From: Stentor coeruleus
Lineage: Eukaryota; Ciliophora; Heterotrichea; Heterotrichida; Stentoridae
NCBI GenBank assembly: GCA_001970955.1
Contig: MPUH01000524.1
Location: 1-48,218, forward strand
Direction of reading: 5' to 3'
DNA length: 48,218 nt
The notes below the pieces were generated by a model. The model was given only the letters and a program-made list of their open reading frames with translations. It had not been told where the DNA came from and did not search any database. The translations under genes and the position numbers were made by a program. This document shows, piece by piece, positions 8,802-17,656 of the stretch (positions are counted from its first letter, which is position 1; each line of letters opens with the position of its first letter).

Positions 8802-11621
8802 ATGCCTGAACATCTCAAAGCCTGTTATCTGATAATCGACTACGACGTTCAAAGCCCACCAAGTAGCAGTGAAATTGCGAAGCTCCTCGAAAAAGGTTCA
8901 GAAGAGGAAAAAATCGATGCGATGAAAACATTAATCCTCATGATCCTATCAGACGAGCATTTTCCACGAATGATAATGACAGTAGTCCAACATGCAATGA
9001 GAGTAGACTCTAAAGATATGAAAAAATTGCTTATAATCTACTGGGAAGCTATAGAAAAAACAAACCCAGATGGGACAATCAAGGATGAAATGGTCATGTT
9101 ATGTAATGCTTTAAGAAATGACCTTTTAAGTCCAAATGAATTTATCAGAGCCAGGACTTTAAGACTAGTCAGTAAAATGCGATATAGAGAAATGATGGAC
9201 ACTTTATTACAACCAGCATTAGAATGTTTAACCCATAGACATCCTTATGTAAGAAGAAATGCTGTAATGTGTGTTTATAGTATCTATCTTGCATTTGGTG
9301 AAGATATACTTCCAGATGCAGTAGAACGTATAGACAATTTATTATCATCAGAAACTGATTTAAGTACAAGACGTAATGCTTTATTATTCCTATTTGAAGC
9401 TTCTCCAACTATAGCTATGAGATATCTTAATAGTGTTTTATTAGATGAAGATGACTCGAATTCTGTATATGGGACAAGTATTGATATTCTCCAATTAGTC
9501 GTTTTAGATGAATTGAAAAAAGTATGTAAAGCAAATCCTTTAGAAAAAGGCAAGTATATGAAATCTATATTCAATTTAGCAATGACTTCTAAAAGCCAAA
9601 GTGTATTATTTGAATGTGCATCGATAATAACTCAACTTACATCAATGCCTAATGCTATAAAACTAGCTATATCAACTTATCTAAAACTTTTAAATGACCC
9701 AAGTTCTGATAGTAACATGAAACTTTTACTTGTTGAGAACCTTGTTTTACTTAAAGATAAACACAAAAAAATCCTCCAAGACCAAGCTGTAGAAATACTT
9801 AGAGCTCTTACTACACCTTCAAATGATATAAGAAGTAAATGTATTAATTTGGTTTTAGAACTTCTGTCAAATAGAAATGTTGAAGATATTATAAGGATAT
9901 TAAAAAAAGAACTTCTTAGTGTACAAGGGAAAAAAGAAGAGATTTCTTATCAGGATATGTTAGTTAATGCTTTACATACTTGTGCTGTAAGATTCCCTGG
10001 GATAACAGAACAAGTTGGTCTTGTTGAAGTTCTAATGGACAGTTGCTTACTTCAAGAAGTTACTGATACTGATGTTTCATCTTTTATTCAACAGATTATT
10101 GTTGATTATCCTTCACTTAGAGGAATTATACTTAATAAGCTTTATCATATATTTGCTGAAATCAATTCAGCTACTGTTTATCGTACGGCTTTGTGGATTT
10201 TTTCAGAATTCGCTGAAGATGCGGATAAGACAATCAATTGCATACTTCATAGTATTGGAGAAAGTCCTTATTTTAATAAAAAGGAAAAAACTGAAGTTTT
10301 TGAAGTCAAAGAAGAGTCAGAAAGAGCCCATAAGACTGTGATTTTACCTGATGGGACTTATGGGACGCAGATTTTATCAGCTAAAGATATCGCTAAGCCT
10401 AAAAATTTAACAGGTCTTCGCAAGCTTTTAACAGAAACTGAAGAAGTCGACTACTATCTTATTACCGTCATAGCCAAATCTTTAACAAAACTGTTTTTCA
10501 AACTTCCAGAAATGAAGAAAAATTCACATAAACACAATATCCTTTCTATACTTTGTAGCATAATCCAAATAAGAACATATCCTAAAAAGTCAAGAAATTC
10601 TACTGAATATAGTGAAATCCCATGTAGTATCGACCCTGAGAATTTTGAACAAGTCATTTTGTGTATGCAAACTATAACAGGACTTAGATCTTCTGATTGG
10701 GTAACAAGTGGTATTGATTTATACAAGCAAACTCAAGAAGAAAACATAAAACAAACTGAAGAAATATCAACAGAAAATCAATTAACTCAACCTGATGATC
10801 TTATTATAATCAAACAGCTTAGAGGTAAAGAAGGGATTAGTGATATGGATTTTGCTGATGACACTTCTTTTAGAACTTTATTTGAAGATTCTAATTTAAA
10901 CGACTTTTCACTCAAACTTAGCAAAGTTAGAACACTTACTGGGCTTGATGATGTAGTTTATGTTGAATGTTCGCTTTGTATGAATCATTATGATATATCT
11001 GCAGAGTTTAATATTTACAATAGAAGTAGTGAAACTTTAAAAAATCTAACATTAGAACTTGCTGTTGATGGGGAATTGAAATTAGTAGAAAAACCTCAAG
11101 TTATCAATATTGGACCATTACAAAACTCTATAATGAAAGCTACAGTTAAAGTTGCAAGTACTGAAGCAGGGGTGATTTTTGGTAATATTACTTATGATAC
11201 ACAAAGAGGTGGAAATGTTAAGGTTATAACTTTAAATGAGATTGTTATTGATACTATTGAATATATAAATCCTTCTTATTGTTCTGATGGGGAATTTAGG
11301 AAAATGTGGCAAGAGTTTAAGTGGGAATTTCCTGTTGCAGTGACATCTGGGAAAAAAGATTTGGTTGAGTTTGTTAGGAAAATAGCTTGTAAAACAAATA
11401 TGCAGGTGTTAACTCATGAGAATGTACTTAGGTGTAGTGAAGATTTTTTGGTTGCAAATTTGTATGCGAAGTCTAAGTTTAATGAAGATGCGCTGATGAA
11501 TGTTTCGGTTGAAAGAACGGGGAATGGGATTACTGGAAATGTGAGGATTAGGGCTAAGAACTCAGGGATGGCTAAATGCTTGGGACAAAGGATTTCTATG
11601 ATTACTAGATATGATAATTAA
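8802..11621 (+). CDS. COPB1: Coatomer subunit beta (beta-COP)
   Basis: A 939-residue protein close to the usual beta-COP length (human about 950). The first 500 residues form alpha-solenoid HEAT-type repeats with the family landmarks LSPNEFIRARTLRLVSKM (about 107-124) and LTHRHPYVRRNAVMCVYSIY (about 143-162). The C-terminal third is the appendage, with beta-strands such as VVYVECSLCMNHYDISAEFNIYNRS near 715-740 and a WQEFKWEFPV element near 830. Beta-COP belongs to the F-subcomplex of the COPI coat, which forms vesicles for Golgi-to-ER and intra-Golgi transport. The start chosen gives an N-terminus collinear with known proteins. An out-of-frame ATG lies 11 bp upstream. No intron was needed for a continuous frame. 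Confidence 0.97.
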   Translation: MPEHLKACYLIIDYDVQSPPSSSEIAKLLEKGSEEEKIDAMKTLILMILSDEHFPRMIMTVVQHAMRVDSKDMKKLLIIYWEAIEKTNPDGTIKDEMVMLCNALRNDLLSPNEFIRARTLRLVSKMRYREMMDTLLQPALECLTHRHPYVRRNAVMCVYSIYLAFGEDILPDAVERIDNLLSSETDLSTRRNALLFLFEASPTIAMRYLNSVLLDEDDSNSVYGTSIDILQLVVLDELKKVCKANPLEKGKYMKSIFNLAMTSKSQSVLFECASIITQLTSMPNAIKLAISTYLKLLNDPSSDSNMKLLLVENLVLLKDKHKKILQDQAVEILRALTTPSNDIRSKCINLVLELLSNRNVEDIIRILKKELLSVQGKKEEISYQDMLVNALHTCAVRFPGITEQVGLVEVLMDSCLLQEVTDTDVSSFIQQIIVDYPSLRGIILNKLYHIFAEINSATVYRTALWIFSEFAEDADKTINCILHSIGESPYFNKKEKTEVFEVKEESERAHKTVILPDGTYGTQILSAKDIAKPKNLTGLRKLLTETEEVDYYLITVIAKSLTKLFFKLPEMKKNSHKHNILSILCSIIQIRTYPKKSRNSTEYSEIPCSIDPENFEQVILCMQTITGLRSSDWVTSGIDLYKQTQEENIKQTEEISTENQLTQPDDLIIIKQLRGKEGISDMDFADDTSFRTLFEDSNLNDFSLKLSKVRTLTGLDDVVYVECSLCMNHYDISAEFNIYNRSSETLKNLTLELAVDGELKLVEKPQVINIGPLQNSIMKATVKVASTEAGVIFGNITYDTQRGGNVKVITLNEIVIDTIEYINPSYCSDGEFRKMWQEFKWEFPVAVTSGKKDLVEFVRKIACKTNMQVLTHENVLRCSEDFLVANLYAKSKFNEDALMNVSVERTGNGITGNVRIRAKNSGMAKCLGQRISMITRYDN

Positions 11622-12105
11622 ATAGGGATGATGCTTATATGGAGTTTAATTTTGAGAGGTTTTTTTAGAGTGAGTTTAGGTTTTTGATGGAGTTGTCAAG
11701 AAATGTGATGGGAAAAGAATTTTGGTTTGGAGTTTGGAGTTTTTTGAATATGATTTAAGATTTAGATAATAGTTTTTAGATTTTAGATTTTTAAATTTTT
11801 AAGATAGATATGATGCAGTGTTTATTTGGTTTAATATAAATATTATAAGATTTTTTTATAGTTTGAGGTATATATTATTTNTGAATATGATTTAAGATTT
11901 AGATAATAGTTTTTAGATTTTTAGATTTTTAGATTTTTAGATTTTTAGATTTTTAGATTTTTAAGATAGATATGATGTAGTGTTTATTTGGTTTAATATA
12001 AATATTATAAGATTTTTTTATAGTTTGAGGTATATATTATTTATGAATTGTATTTCTATAAATGTAAATATAAATGATTTTCCATTACTAACCAATTATT
12101 ACCTA
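11622..12105. other. Intergenic sequence containing a duplicated join
   Basis: G/T-rich after the beta-COP stop, as for other plus-strand 3' regions, then a duplicated AT-rich block around an N at 11881. No gene seen. Confidence 0.5.
11745..12042. repeat. Duplicated contig-end overlap around N 11881, with TTTTTAGA microsatellite
   Basis: Left copy 11745-11880 (136 nt) and right copy 11882-12042 (161 nt) flank a single N. They are near-identical except for a short microsatellite of unit TTTTTAGA, which is longer in the right copy (about 11905-11960), and a few substitutions. Most likely an unmerged assembly overlap in which one copy collapsed the microsatellite. Confidence 0.8.
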
Positions 12106-12702
12106 TTAACTATTTACCTTAACTAAAAGTGGTTTAGTTATTCTCCACTTTTTGAAAAGGGTTTTGATTTTCTTTCTCTCTTCGAATTTTTGAGGATTAT
12201 CAATTTTATCATGCCCAAAATCGATAAATACCTCTGCTGGATCTATATTATCTTCATCCAGGTTAGGTGGAATAGGAAGATATAGATCAAGGAGATTTAT
12301 GGCATTTATAGTTCTTTCACTCTCCTTGTCAATATATTTTATATTAAAAGATACTTCAAATACCATCATCAAGTCTTTGAAACTTTTTAGGAAATTTTTG
12401 ATCTTGATCACAATATTCGGAAAAATGTTTAGAAGCTCTCTAAACTTTTGGGCCCTTTTATGAGATACATCAGACCAATAGACAAGTTTTTTACCGCATA
12501 TACTTGAAATATCTTTAAAAAAATCGTCATACTTTGCGATAATTTCCGGAATTTTTCTGAGAAATACTCTTTTAAAATCACTTGAAAATGTTTTAGTAGA
12601 AGTTTTAGCTCTTCTTCCATAGAACTCAAAAAGATTCAAGTACCTATGATAAGGGCTAATTTTCTTATGCTTAACCCCTGAATCAGGGTTATAGTATTTC
12701 AT
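12106..12702 (-). CDS. Hypothetical basic helical protein
   Basis: A 198-residue protein, rich in Lys, Phe and Ile, that I do not recognise. It starts with ATG at 12700-12702 and ends with TAA. The N-terminal 40 residues are basic and aromatic (SPYHRYLNLFEFYGRRAK). Residues 45-130 look helical, and 145-175 contain an acidic and proline-containing segment (YLPIPPNLDEDNIDPAEVF). No membrane segment or zinc motif. The balanced composition and normal stops favour a real gene. No function can be named. Confidence 0.55.
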   Translation of the reverse strand: MKYYNPDSGVKHKKISPYHRYLNLFEFYGRRAKTSTKTFSSDFKRVFLRKIPEIIAKYDDFFKDISSICGKKLVYWSDVSHKRAQKFRELLNIFPNIVIKIKNFLKSFKDLMMVFEVSFNIKYIDKESERTINAINLLDLYLPIPPNLDEDNIDPAEVFIDFGHDKIDNPQKFEERKKIKTLFKKWRITKPLLVKVNS

Positions 12703-13144
12703 TTTTACAAAAAGTTATTAGATGCTATAATTAAAAACATATAGAAAAAAGCAGTATTCCTAATGTTCTTAACGTAATCTATTATTATTTTGATTACTAA
12801 TTATCTAAAACTAGATTCACTCTGAATTAAAAAATAGCAAATAAATTCGATTATTACTAAAACTTGGTAAATGTATAATTTCACTATATTTTAATTTATA
12901 AATAATTCAATCTTTCAGCAGCTTAGCATAATTCTAAAAAGCTACTTTATTCTTACTAGTATAAATACTAATCATTATACAAATTTTATATGAAATTAGC
13001 ATACAAATAATACTCTAACTACTATTATACACACCAAATAAATCAATATTTTATACCTTTTTTTCACTTAAAATACAATGGATTATTCTATCTTAGTTCA
13101 TCTTTCCTACTAAAAACACACTAGATCCCCTAAGCCATAAAAAT
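12703..13144. promoter_or_regulatory. Divergent upstream region
   Basis: Lies between a minus-strand hypothetical gene and ZC3H15. The 150 bases before ZC3H15 are A/C/T-rich on the plus strand (TTTCCTACTAAAAACACAC). No defined element or RNA gene seen. Confidence 0.4.
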
Positions 13145-14179
13145 ATGGGAGGCAAGAAAAATCAGCCAGAAAAAAGTAAGAAAGCTGAGAACAAGATCAA
13201 AGAAAAAATTATTGAAGATAAGACTTTCGGGCTCAAGAATAAAAACAAATCCGCTGCTGTACAAAAATATATAAAGGGTGTTCAGCAGCAAGTCAAGGGT
13301 GTCCCGAAAGGTGGTGAGCAAGCAAAATTAGCCGCACAAATTGGTCAGAAAGAGGAAAAGAAGAAAGCACAAGCTGATCAAGCTTTACTTGCCTCTCTTT
13401 TTAAGAGTGTTATTGACCTGCCTAAAGGACAAGAACCAAAAACAATTATTTGCAGCTATTACAAGCAAGGAATGTGCAAGAAAGGGGATAAGTGTAAATT
13501 CTCGCATGATCTTTCATCCTTACCATCTAAACAAGAAAAGTTTGATTTATATCACGATCCACGATCTACAACTTCTGATATAATATGCCAGTTCTTTCTA
13601 GAAGCAGTAGAAGCAGATAAAATGGGCTGGTTCTGGAAGTGCCCAAATGGAGATGAATGCATATATAGACATGCTCTACCTGAAGGATATATTATTAATA
13701 AAGATATAGTCAAAGAAGTCTTAGATGATGAAGAAAAAATCCCACTTGAAGAAGAAATTGACAATGAAAGGAAAAAGTTACCAATAGGTTTGAAAGCTGT
13801 AACTTTTGAAGAGTTCATGAAATGGGTAGAAGAAAATAATAGAAAAAGAGAAGCGGATAAACAAGAAAGTCGAAAGCATTTAAAAGGAATTACTGGAAGA
13901 GCATTGTTTGAAACTGATGCTGGATTATTTCAAGATGATGAAGATGCATTTGATGAATATCAACGTGATGAAAATGCTCAAGAAGAAGATGAGGAAAATA
14001 AAGAGAATTTACAGTTTATTGGCGATGTTGAGGAAAAAGTTTTAGAAGAAGAGAAAAAAGAAGAAGAGGTTAAGAAAGAAGATGGAACGGAAGACCATGA
14101 AATAAAAGAAAATTTGAGGATTGAAGAGGAGAAAATACCTGAAAAAATTGAGGAAAAGGATAAAGTAGAAGAAAATTAG
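13145..14179 (+). CDS. ZC3H15: ZC3H15 / DRG family regulatory protein 1 (DFRP1, Tma46)
   Basis: A 344-residue protein with the hallmark start MGGKKN...KKAENKIKEKIIEDKTFGLKNK, nearly identical to the KEKIIEDKTFGLKNKK block of animal ZC3H15. Two CCCH zinc fingers follow: CSYYKQGMCKKGDKCKFSH (about 100-118) and CQFFLEAVEADKMGWFWKCP...CIYRH (about 149-177). The conserved central region (FEEFMKWVEENNRKRE, then GITGRALFE) matches the DRG1-binding part. The last 75 residues are extremely acidic and Lys-rich. DFRP1 stabilises and activates the GTPase DRG1 and associates with ribosomes during translation. It is shorter than human ZC3H15 (about 426 residues), the difference being mainly the acidic tail. 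MGGK is a Lys-rich start, not the MGxC type seen in the mini-proteins at 31.8-34 kb. Confidence 0.95.
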   Translation: MGGKKNQPEKSKKAENKIKEKIIEDKTFGLKNKNKSAAVQKYIKGVQQQVKGVPKGGEQAKLAAQIGQKEEKKKAQADQALLASLFKSVIDLPKGQEPKTIICSYYKQGMCKKGDKCKFSHDLSSLPSKQEKFDLYHDPRSTTSDIICQFFLEAVEADKMGWFWKCPNGDECIYRHALPEGYIINKDIVKEVLDDEEKIPLEEEIDNERKKLPIGLKAVTFEEFMKWVEENNRKREADKQESRKHLKGITGRALFETDAGLFQDDEDAFDEYQRDENAQEEDEENKENLQFIGDVEEKVLEEEKKEEEVKKEDGTEDHEIKENLRIEEEKIPEKIEEKDKVEEN

Positions 14180-14277
14180 CATTCTCAGATCATATTTTTA
14201 TAGGTTTTGTAGGAAAATTTTTAAAGCATGTGTTGCAAAAAAATTTTAGCCTTGTTGGTAGGCAGATGGTTTAACTT

Positions 14278-14384
14278 TGTTAATGCATAAGTTAATCATA
14301 AACTGTTATTAATAATCATCAGTTTGCATTNTGTTAATGCATAAGTTAATCATAAACTGTTATTAATAATCATCAGTTTGCATT
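14278..14384. repeat. Duplicated contig-end overlap around N 14331
   Basis: Copies 14278-14330 and 14332-14384 (53 nt each) match on either side of a single N. The right copy covers the last 22 bases (14363-14384) of the following minus-strand gene, so its stop codon is safe only if that copy is the true one. Confidence 0.85.
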
Positions 14385-14836
14385 ATACAGCTGATTTTTT
14401 TTTTAAATAAAACTGATTTCGGTCTAGTTTCAGTAATATTTTTGATATGCAAAAGCATTTTATCATCTTGACTTTTTATTTCTTTTTTATGTAATCTATA
14501 AGCTTGATTGAACTTCTTTTTCATATCACAAAACTTAGGAGATTGTCTCTTATTTTTTGAGAGGATTTTTTGAAGTAGATCCTCTGATGTGTAAGGTATT
14601 TGAGCTGGAGCATATAAAGTGTGCATAGGTATTATTGGTTGTATTGGTAAAGTTTTTTTAAACTTATTTTCTAATTTAGGGAATGTTTGCTGGTTCTTCC
14701 AGAATGGGGATAAGTCTAAATTTTTAGAAAGCTTTGACTTATTCAAATGAATTGTCTCTTGATTTACATCAAAATTTGAGCAATCCTGAATAACAGACTT
14801 ATTTCCAGATCTTCGGCTTTTATTCCCAAATTTCAT
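14363..14836 (-). CDS. Hypothetical basic protein
   Basis: A 157-residue protein of unknown family. I take ATG at 14834-14836 (MKFGNKSRR) because the frame further upstream has no ATG. It is Lys- and Ser-rich, with a Pro-rich middle (LPIQPIIPMHTLYAPAQIPY) and a helical basic C-terminal third. It has no membrane segment. Such basic, poorly structured proteins are common among ciliate cytoskeleton-associated proteins, but nothing specific identifies it. Its 3' end lies in the duplicated join at 14278-14384. Confidence 0.5.
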   Translation of the reverse strand: MKFGNKSRRSGNKSVIQDCSNFDVNQETIHLNKSKLSKNLDLSPFWKNQQTFPKLENKFKKTLPIQPIIPMHTLYAPAQIPYTSEDLLQKILSKNKRQSPKFCDMKKKFNQAYRLHKKEIKSQDDKMLLHIKNITETRPKSVLFKKKISCIMQTDDY

Positions 14837-15053
14837 TTTTACGTATATCAATTGGTTTATGCTTGTAGTAAAATTTATAATATATTTTTATGATGATTTC
14901 ATTGAGGATGATATTTATAATATAAATATCATAAACTGTTGGTTGAAATGAGAATCTTAAATTTTTATCTCTGATGAAAATGTGGAAAAATATACTGAGA
15001 ATATTATTTTATAAATCTTAATCTTATATTAATTTTCTAAAATACTTGAATAA

Positions 15054-16862
15054 TTATATAATACTCTCCAATCTATTACACAATAAGTTTAGCAAATCTA
15101 AGAAACTTCCAGCTGAACTAAACAAAACCTGTTCTTCACAAATAAGACATTTATCATTATTCGGCATACAATCATCACAAGCTAGATGCGTACATGGTAT
15201 AAGGACCTTACAACCAATATTTGACTTGCATTTATGGCATAAAAATGATTTTTTTAATAATTCAATAGCTTGTTGAAGCATTTTATCCTTCTCATCCATA
15301 TCATCCATTCCATTTTTCATAACAAAATTTGCGTTTTCAAATTGAGTTTCAAGCTGAAGTATGATTTCATTTTTATTCTTAATCGTCTCTTTATAATAAT
15401 TCTCTGTTTTTGCCATACGGTCTAATTCTATAGCCATATCCGCAACTTTTGTTTCAGCTTCAACTAAGCGTGTTTTATATCTAATAATTTCTTCTTTTGA
15501 TACATTAATTAAAGTATCATCATTTTCTCTTAATGTGAGTTGTTTTTTAAGTTTTATAGCTTCTGCTGTTTTAACCTGTTTGCTGATTTTTTCTGAATTT
15601 ATCTGGTCAATTAAATCTTTGATAGTCTTTTCATAAGATTTTTCTTTCTGTATAAATTGTTGTCTTTGTGAATCAAGTGCTTGTTTTAATTGTTCTATTT
15701 GTTTTTGGAGTTTTTCTATAGTAGTATCATGATTTGAAATAGTTTTTGTTAGTGTTTCGATGATTTTGTTTTTTTGGTCATTTTCTTCAACAATTTCATT
15801 ATGTTTATTAGCTTTGTTTTGAATTTCAGTAAAAGTTTCTATAATGTTTTGGTATTTTATTTTTAAGTTTTCATGTTGGATTTCAGTTTTAATATATTCG
15901 TTTCTGATTTGGGTATTTTCAGTTTGTAAAGTTTCTAGATCGTTGTTTAAACGCTTTTTTTGGTGTTCTATACGGTTGATTGTTTCTTTTTGTAGTTCTA
16001 TTTCAGCATTTTGAATATTTAGTTCGTTTTTGAGGTTTTGTAAGGATTGTTCTGATCGTAAAAATTCTTCTTGATGCTTTTTTTTTACTTCAGATAACTC
16101 TTCTCGTAATTTTGTTTTAGAGTCCTTAAATTTGTCATTTTTTGATGTCAATGATTGAATAGAGTCTTTGAGTTTTGCATTTTCTTGCTTAAAAGCATTA
16201 AAAATCTCGTTTTTTTCTTTTATTATCTCTTTCTCAATATGCTCTTTTTTCAAAATTTCTTCTTTAGCATTTTCAAGCTCTTTTTTCAATTTACTTACAT
16301 TTTCAACAATTTTCCTATAGTCTTCACAATGGATATCTAAATCTAAAATATCCCCATTAATACTAAGCCTTAGCTGATTTTCATCAACTTCAGGTATTGC
16401 CATAAGATTTTTTCCAATATCTTTTAAGGTTTTCTCTAAGTAATTTATTCTTTTTGCCTATATAAGATATACTGATGATTTCAATTGAGCTTTATGAATT
16501 TGTAACTCTTTCTGTAAATTAGGAAGTTCATCTGAATTTCTTGATGAAGAGCTTTCTATAACAGATTGAGAATTGCTTTTTCTGATGTCGAGAACTTGAA
16601 GCTCTGTTTTATTTTTTTGTGATAAATACGAATCTTCTTCAATTTGGAAAGGGATATCTAATACTGTTACTTTACGCTTTGTTTCAAAAGGAATGTAAGG
16701 GGATGGAGATTCTGATGTTGCTAAAAAGTACTTCTGGGAAAGTCTTTGTGTTGAAGCTATATGTGGAAGCTTTGTGAATTTCATTGTTGATGAATGACTA
16801 TCAGGTCTTGGAGACAAGCTTTTAAACTCTGATATAGCTGATTTTATTCTATCGCGATTCAT
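15054..16862 (-). CDS. Coiled-coil protein with C-terminal RING finger (two exons)
   Basis: Removing a 15-nt intron at 16458-16472 joins two frames into a 597-residue protein. Exon 1 (16862-16473) gives 130 residues that are Ser-rich and disordered (MNRDRIKSAISEFKSLSPRP). Exon 2 (16457-15054) gives a long coiled coil, about 165-520, with dense Glu/Lys/Gln heptads. The C-terminus has a RING finger near 540-575: CHKC...C...PCTHLACDDC...CLIC, a C3HC4 pattern with the PC.H...C core. RING proteins of this layout are E3 ubiquitin ligases that oligomerise through the coiled coil. Without the intron the first frame would stop at 16458 (TAG) and the second would start at an internal Met, so the joined model is preferred. 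Substrate unknown. Confidence 0.82.
16458..16472 (-). other. 15-nt intron in the coiled-coil RING gene
   Basis: On the minus strand the sequence is GTATATCTTATATAG: GT...AG, 15 nt, A at position 10. It ends with an in-frame TAG, and removal joins two long frames. Confidence 0.85.
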
Positions 16863-17656
16863 TTTGCAAGTTTAATAACTATTTTAACTGGCTATTTAAA
16901 CATAATTCTAATATAAAGTATTTTACAACTAATAAAAAGCCAAAACTATAAGACAGCTCAAAATAAATTTATACCTTTTAGAATGTTTTGAATAACTAAT
17001 AAAAAACCCCTTAAAGATTCTGAGATTTATAGAAAATAGCATAATATGTAATTTAGGTATAGTATAATTTTTTTTTACTTCACTTATAGAATATATCAAT
17101 AAATTTATATAAATCAACAATTCACAATCCGAATTTACAACAGCTAATAAACATTCTCAATCCTATTAGAATTAAAAACATTATCCCTTAAAAAAATTAT
17201 TTTCTTTTAATTATCAAACAAATATAAAAACTATAATCTCACTATTTACCCTTTAATTTTCTCCTCTACATTGCTACCATAATCTTTCAATATATGTATA
17301 TTTTATATCATTTTAATTTCCTACCAGGAATAGTAACAATTTTAACCTTAGGATTTGCATTTTGCTTTTGTGAGATTTAAGCCTGATTATTTATATTCTT
17401 CTATGCTCTTGTTTTGCGTTAAGAAAATAATTTTGAACTCTATTTAATTATGATTTAAAATTATATATATTATATTTTGATCTATAAATTATGCATAATT
17501 ATTGATCTTATATTTAACTATTTTATTTAATAATCTTCATAGTCTAACGATTTTAATATTTGTAATCCTTCACAAGTAGAATTATAATATGAGAATCTTA
17601 GTCTATTGCTTATAAATAGATAAGGCAAAGTTCTAAATTTTGACTTTATAATAAAT
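16863..17656. other. Divergent intergenic region with a possible micropeptide gene
   Basis: Lies between the minus-strand RING gene and a plus-strand RING gene. The segment 17120-17290 is A/C/T-rich and 17340-17450 T/G-rich on the plus strand. That is the leader-then-trailer pattern of a plus-strand unit, with a 28-codon ATG frame between them (listed separately). No other gene seen. Confidence 0.4.
17294..17380 (+). CDS. Possible 28-residue hydrophobic micropeptide
   Basis: ATG at 17294 opens a 28-codon frame ending TAA at 17378-17380. The product begins MYILYHFNFLPGIVTIL and is almost entirely hydrophobic from residue 8 on, with two Cys near the end, so it could be one membrane-spanning helix. 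The FLPGI start of the helix faintly recalls small respiratory-chain accessory subunits, but it is too short to name. The flanking composition supports a separate plus-strand unit. A chance frame cannot be ruled out. Confidence 0.25.
   Translation: MYILYHFNFLPGIVTILTLGFAFCFCEI

Noticed and set aside
9169-10726. Several 80-96 codon frames on both strands within beta-COP
   Set aside because: Shadow frames of a strongly conserved gene.
11882-12042. Genuine long tandem repeat or satellite
   Set aside because: Only two copies, separated by an N, as at five other sites. Best explained by contig joining; only the small TTTTTAGA microsatellite is a real repeat.
16929-17120. 63-codon minus-strand frame
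   Set aside because: Low-complexity, Ile/Leu/Lys-rich frame in AT-rich spacer with no support from context.
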